A stretch of 64,000 nt of DNA from Tahibacter amnicola. Lineage in GTDB: Bacteria > Pseudomonadota > Gammaproteobacteria > Xanthomonadales > Rhodanobacteraceae. Positions 38,454 through 44,604 of the stretch are shown here, piece after piece (the stretch's first letter is position 1; every line of letters begins with the position of its first letter). Position numbers and translations under genes: made by a program. The stretch lies in NCBI RefSeq assembly GCF_025398735.1, contig NZ_CP104694.1:168501-232500 (forward strand), given 5' to 3'. Under the pieces are notes generated by a model. It had not been told where the DNA came from and searched no databases. It was given only the letters and a program-made list of their open reading frames with translations.

Positions 38454-39277
38454 TCGATCGCGATCATGTCCTGCCGGTGAGCCGACAGGCGGAAATACTG
38501 GACCTATCGCGATCGAGCGTGTACTACCTGCCGCGATCGACGTCGCCTGCCGACCTGGTGTTGATGCGCCGGATCGATGAGCTTCACTTGGAGCACCCGT
38601 TCGCCGGTGCGCGCATGCTGCGTGATCTGCTGCGGCAAGAGGGTCATGTCGCGGGACGACGGCACATTGCCACGCTGATGCGCAAGATGGGCATAGCAGC
38701 GCTCTACCAGGCTCCCCGTACGAGCACGGCCAATCCGGCACATCGAATCTATCCATATTTGCTGCGCGCATTGAGGGTTGATCGTCCCAATCAGGTCTGG
38801 TCGACGGACATCAGCTACATTCCAATGGCAAAGGGATTTATATACCTTTGTGCAGTAATTGACTGGTACACGCGCCGGGTCTTGGCGTGGCGATTGTCCA
38901 ACACGATGACGACTGACTTCTGCATCGATGCGCTGCAGGAAGCGCTTGATCTACACGGCAAGCCGGAGATCTTCAACACAGACCAGGGAAGCCAGTTCAC
39001 CAGCGAATCCTTCACCGGTCTGTTACAGCAAAACGGCATCCAGATCAGCATGGACGGCAAAGGCGCATGGCGTGACAACGTCTTCGTCGAGCGACTCTGG
39101 CGAACGGTCAAATATGAAGAGGTATACTTACATGCCTACGAATCGATCGCCCAGGCAACGCAGCGTTTGACCCGATACTTCACGTTCTATAATCAACGCC
39201 GACCGCACAGTGCTCTTGACGGACGCACGCCGGACGACGCCTACTTCACTGCGCTGCCGCAAAAGAAGGCCGCGTAA
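38450..39277 (+). CDS. IS3 family transposase OrfB
   Basis: A 275-residue integrase-core protein with HTH_21-type sequence (PFAGARMLRDLL) and the catalytic triad in WSTDISYIPM, FNTDQGSQFT and the Glu within VERLWRTVKYEEVYL. ATG at 38450 overlaps the orfA stop. The frame is open upstream to 38276, allowing frameshift fusion to OrfA. Complete and probably active. Confidence 0.93.
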   Translation: MIDRDHVLPVSRQAEILDLSRSSVYYLPRSTSPADLVLMRRIDELHLEHPFAGARMLRDLLRQEGHVAGRRHIATLMRKMGIAALYQAPRTSTANPAHRIYPYLLRALRVDRPNQVWSTDISYIPMAKGFIYLCAVIDWYTRRVLAWRLSNTMTTDFCIDALQEALDLHGKPEIFNTDQGSQFTSESFTGLLQQNGIQISMDGKGAWRDNVFVERLWRTVKYEEVYLHAYESIAQATQRLTRYFTFYNQRRPHSALDGRTPDDAYFTALPQKKAA

Positions 39278-39336
39278 CTCCGCAGACTCTCACTTAACAA
39301 CGACGGGAAGTTGTCCTAACAAGCGGAGCCACCTCT

Positions 39337-39720
39337 AATAGCCAAGCGGCCAACGGAGTCATACGAAAGGGTGATTCCCAAGCCCGCGATGTTGCGAATC
39401 GCAGTCAGGCGCCCGTCGGCGTCATAGCTTTCAACGCGCCCATCTTCGTCAATGATCTCATAGCGCACAGATGACGTGGTGTACGCCATCAGCGTAAGGC
39501 GCTCATCTCGTTGAATGGCAATCCCGCCCTGGAACCCTTGAAAGGCCACTTGGTGACCGTCGTCCCGATACACCAGTACAGTCCTGGTAGTCCCGGTACC
39601 AGAATCCGTAAGACGGACATCGAAGTTGTGGCGCCAAGCCAGCCCCATGGACCAATAGCTTGCCAATTTGTCTGGTGCGCCAAAGCTGTTATAGGTTCGT
39701 CGCAGTGACAACATGCCTAG
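39337..39720 (-). pseudogene. Rhs N-terminal core fragment (fragment 2 of 4)
   Basis: A 128-codon piece with the DUF6531-like start of an Rhs shell: RRTYNSFGAP, WSMGLAWRHNFDVRL, then VESYDADGRLTAIRN and a first YD unit. It lies between the IS5-type and IS3-type elements and is open through both junctions. An apparent ATG at 39828 and the residues before LGMLS come from the IS5 element, not from rhs. Its frame joins the upstream fragment through CTAG and the downstream fragment through AAT. Confidence 0.88.
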
Positions 39721-40897
39721 GGAAAGTCTGAACAAGCCTCGAAAACTGCTTGTCTGAAGACTCGGTCGCATGCCGGTGGTGATGAAAATCGGTTCAGAGC
39801 GAACGAGATTGCTTTGCAAAGGCTGCAAATAGCAGCCTTTTTAACGCGCTATGCCACCTTCGGACGCAACTCGCCCGTCATCGCCAGCAATCGCTTTCGC
39901 GCCATCCACAGATTCGATAGCGCGAACAGCGTCAGGATCTGCGCCGTGTTCTTCGCCAGTCCCTTGAAGCGCACCTTCACGTAGCCGAACTGACGCTTCA
40001 CGACACGGAACGGGTGCTCCACGCGCGCGCGAATACTCGCCTTGCGCTTCTCCGCTTTCTCGATCGCACGCTTCTGGCGTCCTTCCGGCATTGCCTTCAC
40101 GCTGCTGCGTCGACGAGCAATCTGCCAGTCCAATCCTCGGCGCGACGAATGCTTGTCCGCGCCCGTGTAACCGGCATCGGCATAGACCACGCTTTCCTTG
40201 CCGTGCAGCAGATACTCCGCTTCATTCACATCCGCTTCGTTCGCTGCGGTTGTCGTCACCGTGTGCACCAGTCCGGAGTCGACATCCACGCCAATGTGCG
40301 CCTTCATGCCGAAGAACCACTCATTCCCCTTCTTCGTCTGATGCATCTCCGGATCTCGTTCACCTCCGGCGTTCTTCGTCGAGCTCGGTGCTGCGATGAT
40401 CGTGGCGTCCACCATCGTTCCGCGCTTGAGCATCAGCCCTTTGCGCGACAGATAGCCGTTCACTCGAGCCAGAATCTCGGCACCCAGCTCGTAGGTTTCC
40501 AGCAACCTCCGGAAATTGAGAATCGTCGTCTCGTCCGGGATCGGCTTCGTCAACGATAGGCTCGCGAACTGGCGCATCGACGCGATCTCGTACAGCGCTT
40601 CTTCCATCGCCGGGTCGCTCAGCCCGAACCAGTTCTGCATCAGATGAATCTTCAGCATCACCTTCAGCGGATACGGTCGCCGCCCATTGCCAGCCTTCGG
40701 ATACACCGGCTCGATCAAGTTCAGCAGGATCGTCCAGGGAATAACCTGCTCCATCTCTGCCAGAAACACCTCGCGGCGGGTCCGTTTGCGCTTGCTCGCA
40801 TACTCGGAGTCGCCGAAGCTCATCTGGTCCATGCGCGTGCCTTTGTGTGGGAGGGTACTATCTCAACACAATCGGGTCGGACTTGTTCAGACCTTCC
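39721..40897 (-). mobile_element. IS5-family element (1177 bp) inserted in rhs, TSD CTAG
   Basis: Inverted ends GGAAAGTCTGAACAAGCC (plus strand from 39721) and GGAAGGTCTGAACAAGTC (minus strand from 40897) match at 16 of 18 positions. They are flanked by the direct repeat CTAG (39717-39720 and 40898-40901), which fits the YTAR-type target known for IS5. It encodes a single complete transposase. It is transcribed in the same direction as rhs. Confidence 0.93.
39849..40832 (-). CDS. IS5 family transposase
   Basis: A 327-residue DDE transposase. It has an N-terminal DUF772-like region (YPKAGNGRRPYPLKVMLKIH, LSDPAMEEALYEI) and catalytic Asp residues in MVDATIIAAPSS and VYADAGYTGAD. The Y-(2)-R-(3)-E-type signature region lies around R-A-R-V-E-H-P-F-R-V-V-K. 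Full length and undisturbed, so the element may be mobile. Confidence 0.94.
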   Translation of the reverse strand: MDQMSFGDSEYASKRKRTRREVFLAEMEQVIPWTILLNLIEPVYPKAGNGRRPYPLKVMLKIHLMQNWFGLSDPAMEEALYEIASMRQFASLSLTKPIPDETTILNFRRLLETYELGAEILARVNGYLSRKGLMLKRGTMVDATIIAAPSSTKNAGGERDPEMHQTKKGNEWFFGMKAHIGVDVDSGLVHTVTTTAANEADVNEAEYLLHGKESVVYADAGYTGADKHSSRRGLDWQIARRRSSVKAMPEGRQKRAIEKAEKRKASIRARVEHPFRVVKRQFGYVKVRFKGLAKNTAQILTLFALSNLWMARKRLLAMTGELRPKVA

Positions 40898-41612
40898 CTA
40901 GCGCCGATGGATCGTGCCAGTCAGCCTCGACGAGCCGTTTGTTACCGCTCAGTGCGTTGATCGGCCTTCCAGTCAATACGCATGGTTGATCCTTGCTTCG
41001 TTCGTTGATTCTGTCCTTTAGACAAAGCATTGAGCCTACGTCAATTCTAGTGCCAGGAGGACAATTCACTTCCCGCTTTCGATTCCACCGGATCAGCGCA
41101 AAGTTTTCCGTATACGTCGCGCAGCCATTCGTTAACCTTGGTTTGTAGGTGAAGCAAATGCCGTTCATTGAACTGTTTGTACATTGGCCGCTGGGAATGC
41201 GAGTCTCAGCATCTCCGAACGGGCCGACGCAGCTTATTAGCCTCCAAGGGCCGGTGACCTGAAGATTGTGTTCGCAATAGGACACTTGGATGTCCCGGTC
41301 GTTAGCGCCTCTCATCGACTCTTCTGATGGGAATTCCTTGTAGTTCTTACACGCGCGACCTTCGTCGTCACCATTCGGTCCCAAACCATTGTGATAAGCA
41401 CAGTCGTATTTCCAAGGTGCTGTTTGCAATGATTGGCATGTCTTACCTGGCGGACACTCGCCGGGAGGCGGACACGTCTGCGCAAAGGATGTCGCGGCAA
41501 GAAACATCAGGACCAAAATTGACGCGACGCGTCTCCAGTATCTCCAGTCGATACCGCGTATGCACGGCGCCTTCATACAGTTATTCATTACTATCCCCTG
41601 TGTGCAGACCAT
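40898..41612 (-). pseudogene. Rhs N-terminal fragment with signal peptide (fragment 1 of 4)
   Basis: The start of the ancestral rhs gene. ATG at 41612 or 41588 is followed by a hydrophobic export signal (VASILVLMFLAATSFAQ). A cysteine-rich region of about 150 residues (CPPPGECPPGKTC and others) comes next, and then the Rhs entry motif GRPINALSGNKRLVEADW. There is no PAAR or VgrG-type domain, so the protein was exported by Sec rather than loaded onto a type VI spike. After CTAG at 40898 the reading enters the IS5 element and stops within 11 bases (at 40887). Removing the IS joins DPSALG to MLSLRRTYNS in frame. Confidence 0.88.
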
Positions 41613-42254
41613 CTCGTTGTGCGAGCTTCTGTTGAACAGACTCCCTGGAGAGCGGCGCGCTTCTCCACAGAAAGACGTCGCTACGTTCGTGTTCGCGCCT
41701 CAATTCGCACCACCTACACCACCTCTGCTATTGGCAAGTTGGGTTGCCGTTGGGAGTCAGTCGTGTCAGCACTCGGCTTCAGTAGCGCGCTCTCATACCT
41801 GGACGTGCCCGGCAAGCACACCGCCCGGTGCAACTTTGGCGCGCTCTAGTGAGAAGCGGAGAGCGCGACAGCCCACAGCGATTCTCGAGTTACGGAAGCA
41901 ACGCCGACCATCTGACACAATAGTTCGCAACCCTATTTTGACCCACCGTTCTCACTCCACCGTTGTTCCAGTCATCAAAACGTCTGGAATTTGCCAGGGA
42001 GTGTTCATTTGCGACGAGCAACGGCGCCGAGACGGTTGCCAGCACTTGGCAGGAGCCAGCCCAATTGCTACCCGCTGCCCTCTCCTCTCTACCTCTCCTG
42101 CAAATTGCGATCCTGACCCGACCGTCCACCAAACGCCATTGAATGGCCTCAGAAGCCAAATCCATATTGACGCAGCGCCGCCTCATTTGCAGAATCACCC
42201 CGCTGCCGTAAATCCGGCAGCCCAGGATTGGCGTCCTGGTGCATTCGGCGCCGC

Positions 42255-42290
42255 AAAAAAGCGCCCATCCGACGATGACGGCGCTTTTTT
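42255..42290. terminator. Bidirectional terminator-like hairpin
   Basis: AAAAAAGCGCC at 42255-42265 and GGCGCTTTTTT at 42280-42290 form an inverted repeat with A/T tracts on both outer sides, the shape of a two-way intrinsic terminator. No gene ends close by on either side, so it may be left over from a lost gene. Confidence 0.65.
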
Positions 42291-42555
42291 GCGCCCAGTC
42301 GTCGGCTGGGCGCCCTATCCTTCCGGTTCAACGGCGGGCGGCGCGTGGCAGCCGCAAGGCTGGCCGGTCGAATGCCCGGTACGCCAACCATGCGCCGTCC
42401 GTCACCTCTTCGGTCCGGTGACGGGTTCCCCACTCGTCGAGGACGCTGCAATGTCTCCCCGCATGGATCGCCCGTTCGCCTCGCGCGAGCGCTTGGCGTC
42501 GAGTCGTTCCCACCATAGGCACCGGCTCTCACGTCGCGTCGTGTGCGTCGCTTCC

Positions 42556-42690
42556 TGTAGCCCGGGTCAACCCGCAGGGTTTTCACCCGGGGGCTGGCTG
42601 CGGCAGCAATGATGAAGCGCGGCGTCACTACCTGAATTCGACGACACGGTGTAGTTCACCCCGGGTGCGCTGCGCTTACCCGGGCTACGG
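42556..42690. repeat. REP-like inverted repeat element
   Basis: TGTAGCCCGGGT at 42556-42567 and ACCCGGGCTACGG at 42678-42690 are inverted with respect to each other, and each contains the palindrome CCCGGG. Similar CCCGGG-centred intergenic repeats are common in Xanthomonadales genomes. The 110 bases between the arms carry no gene. Confidence 0.55.
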
Positions 42691-42965
42691 AAAGCGCTTT
42701 TGATTCAATAGCGTCTTGATGACCTGCTTTGCGAATGTCGCTGGAAGCGCCCGCGCCATCGGCCGGGGCGATGGTGTTTCTGGTGACATTTGCCGTTGCA
42801 CCGCCGAGGCACTGATTCCAGGCCCGCACCGCTGACGAGCGGCACGATGCCACCGAATCCCTGCACCGGCATCCACTCCGCCCCGTGGCCACGGCGGCGG
42901 CATGTCCACCTGTACCTGCGCAGGTTCCCTTCCAAGGAACCCTATCGACTCAACTCGCCAAGCCC

Positions 42966-43087
42966 GCACACCGGCGACCGATCCTCCGCAGACGCCAACG
43001 GCGTGATCGTCATCGCCGGCTGCAAACCGGACGCCGATCACCGCTCACGGGGAGACGCCAACTCCTACGGGGCGGTGGTCGCGCGTC
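42966..43087. repeat. Long direct repeat, copy A (3' of S41 peptidase gene)
   Basis: This 122-base stretch matches copy B at 44326-44440 in the same orientation with small gaps. The best shared block is GCTCACGGGGAGACGCCAAC, and the blocks AGACGCC, GCCGGCTGCA and GTCGCGCGTC also occur in the same order in both. Together the copies bracket the S41 peptidase gene. Confidence 0.7.
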
Positions 43088-43156
43088 GCGCTATTGCAGG
43101 TCAGTGGCACGTCGAAGCGGATCCGTGGGAGACGCCGATCGTCGCGCACCGGCAGG

Positions 43157-44173
43157 TCATTGCGGCTGCGCCGGGGTGGCCCGGGCCATCGCGACAGCGA
43201 CATCCAGGCGCTTCTGCGTATCGGCTACGGCATCGGGCGGGATTCCCACGCCCTCCCAATCGGTTTTCGTTACCGGATTGATCGTCCTGTAAGTGGAGAA
43301 GCGGCCGACGAAGTGCTCGTTGATGGGTAGCGCGCCGACGATGTGGGCAATGCCTGTCGTTCCCTGGCCGACGGTTCTTGCTTTTCCGAAACTTTTCAAT
43401 GTGTAGGCAAACAATTCTGCGGCACTGGCGGTATCCGGGCCGGTCAGAATGATCAGCGGGTAGTCGCGCTGGAATCGCGCGGGCCCTGCACCGGTCGTCG
43501 AGAAGGTGTCATGCACGGACTTGCCGTTGCGGTCGACAATGCTCCAGAGCAATGTCTTCTCGGCAAAGAAGTAGCTCAGCATGTGGCTCACGAGCTCGGG
43601 TGAGCCGCCCTTGCACTCGCTCAGGTCGAGAATCAGGGCATCCGTGCCGCCGAGGAATCCCAGTGCGTGATCGGCCGTGTTCCGCGCCTCGTCATCCGGG
43701 AAGAACTTGTTGAGTTTGAGGTAGCCGATGTTGCCGGGAAGGATCTCAAGCTTCTCGAAGCCGTAGTTCAGCCGGAATCGGTCGGTTGTTTCCTTCATGA
43801 CATGCGTCGGCGCTTCGCCACCTTCGGCGACGAGCACGCCCAGATGCCCGTCGCCGCTCAGATCATCGAGTTCGGAGCCGATGCGGGATGCGAATTCCTG
43901 CCTGGTCGTTATGCGGTCGTAGGCGCCCGCTTCGAGGCGGTCGATCATCTCGAGGCCGACCCGGCGCGCGGTATCCGGGTAAACATAGACGTCGTTGAGC
44001 AGCTTCACCGTATCGGAAACCGAGCGTCGTACGGTCTTTCGGTCGATCGTGTCGCCCTTGTGCGCGGCCGCGACAGTCGTTTCCGCATGGACGCCCCCGG
44101 CCAATGCGATGCAGGCCGCAAGTACCACTGCGCGCACGCTCGTCCCCCACTTGCTCCTGCTTCCAAACGGCAT
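43157..44173 (-). CDS. Exported S41-family peptidase (C-terminal-processing/IRBP-like)
   Basis: A 338-residue protein with a signal peptide ending near VHA. The N-terminal helical region (VSDTVKLLNDVYVYPDTARRVG) and a long S41 core follow: IGYLKLNKFF, DALILDLSECKGG (about residues 180-192), and the catalytic-Ser strand LTGPDTASAAELFAYTLK with Ser in the TASAAE motif. There is no PDZ domain, so it belongs with IRBP-type or tail-specific protease relatives. A GAGG ribosome site precedes the ATG at 44173. It stands alone between two long direct repeats, which suggests it was mobilised or duplicated together with them. The substrate is unknown. Confidence 0.87.
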   Translation of the reverse strand: MPFGSRSKWGTSVRAVVLAACIALAGGVHAETTVAAAHKGDTIDRKTVRRSVSDTVKLLNDVYVYPDTARRVGLEMIDRLEAGAYDRITTRQEFASRIGSELDDLSGDGHLGVLVAEGGEAPTHVMKETTDRFRLNYGFEKLEILPGNIGYLKLNKFFPDDEARNTADHALGFLGGTDALILDLSECKGGSPELVSHMLSYFFAEKTLLWSIVDRNGKSVHDTFSTTGAGPARFQRDYPLIILTGPDTASAAELFAYTLKSFGKARTVGQGTTGIAHIVGALPINEHFVGRFSTYRTINPVTKTDWEGVGIPPDAVADTQKRLDVAVAMARATPAQPQ

Positions 44174-44325
44174 TGTTCATCCTCGTTGCATTGCCCGAAC
44201 AGTCGGCACTGCCCTCGGGCGGCGGCTCGAGCGCTTGATGTCGGTTCAGCCATGTAACAAGTCAAGCTGTGAGGACATGATGGGTGGCACCAATCGGCTT
44301 CTTTTCTGAGCGAACTCCGCCACCG

Positions 44326-44440
44326 GCAAACCGGTAACCGATCCAACGTAGACGCCGACTGCGCGATCGCCTTGCCGGCTGCACACCAGACGCCAGCTCA
44401 CGGGGAGACGCCAACTCCCAGGGGGCGGAGGTCGCGCGTC
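44326..44440. repeat. Long direct repeat, copy B (5' of S41 peptidase gene)
   Basis: Second copy of the repeat described at 42966-43087, same orientation and about 115 bases long, with the identical 20-base block GCTCACGGGGAGACGCCAAC near its right part. The copies are about 1.35 kb apart, enclosing one gene. Confidence 0.7.
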
Positions 44441-44550
44441 AACCGACGATGGCCGGCACCGACCGGTTCACGCGCAATGGATGCCTGGCACCAATCGGTA
44501 CGCCGGCCATTCCATGCCTGGCCCCATCCAGTCCCCTTTCCGCCCGCCCC

Positions 44551-44578
44551 AAAAAGCGCGGGCCGCACTAGGCGGCCC
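44551..44578 (-). terminator. Terminator of the TonB-dependent receptor gene
   Basis: Read on the minus strand, the hairpin GGGCCGC/GCGGCCC (44560-44566 with 44572-44578) is followed by a CGC and five T residues (AAAAA at 44551-44555 on the plus strand), 27 bases past the receptor stop. Confidence 0.75.
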
Positions 44579-44604
44579 GGCTCTTCCTTCACTTTAAGCG
44601 GTGA

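Larger units (their letters stand above)
38061..39336 (+). mobile_element. IS3-family element (1276 bp) inserted in rhs, TSD AAT
   Basis: Inverted ends AGAGCTGGCTCCGC (plus strand from 38061) and AGAGGTGGCTCCGC (minus strand from 39336) differ at one base and are flanked by a 3-base direct repeat AAT (38058-38060 and 39337-39339). It is inserted in the orientation opposite to rhs. It carries orfA and orfB with a probable programmed frameshift site. It is unrelated at the ends to the other IS3-type element 3 kb away. Confidence 0.92.
41613..43156. other. Gene-free region upstream of rhs
   Basis: About 1.5 kb without a credible gene. Short open frames here have no ribosome sites, family motifs or coding-like codon use. 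The rhs promoter must lie in its left part, near 41613-41800. The rest contains a bidirectional terminator-like hairpin, a REP-like inverted repeat and the first copy of a long direct repeat, described separately. It appears to be the right-hand fringe of the accessory island. Confidence 0.5.
44174..44604. other. Intergenic region between the S41 peptidase and the TonB receptor
   Basis: About 430 bases containing the S41 promoter region, repeat copy B and the TonB receptor terminator. The phrase TGGCACCAATCGG occurs twice (near 44286 and 44488), hinting at a further short repeat. No gene was recognised. Confidence 0.45.

Noticed and set aside
39721..39828. ATG at 39828 as start of an independent Rhs-like protein
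   Set aside because: The first 36 codons lie inside the IS5 element between its inverted repeat and its transposase gene; genuine rhs sequence begins at 39720.
42149..43281. Several frames of about 100-160 codons in the spacer upstream of rhs
   Set aside because: They cross terminator and repeat structures, have Arg/Pro-rich composition and no start context. I treat the region as non-coding.
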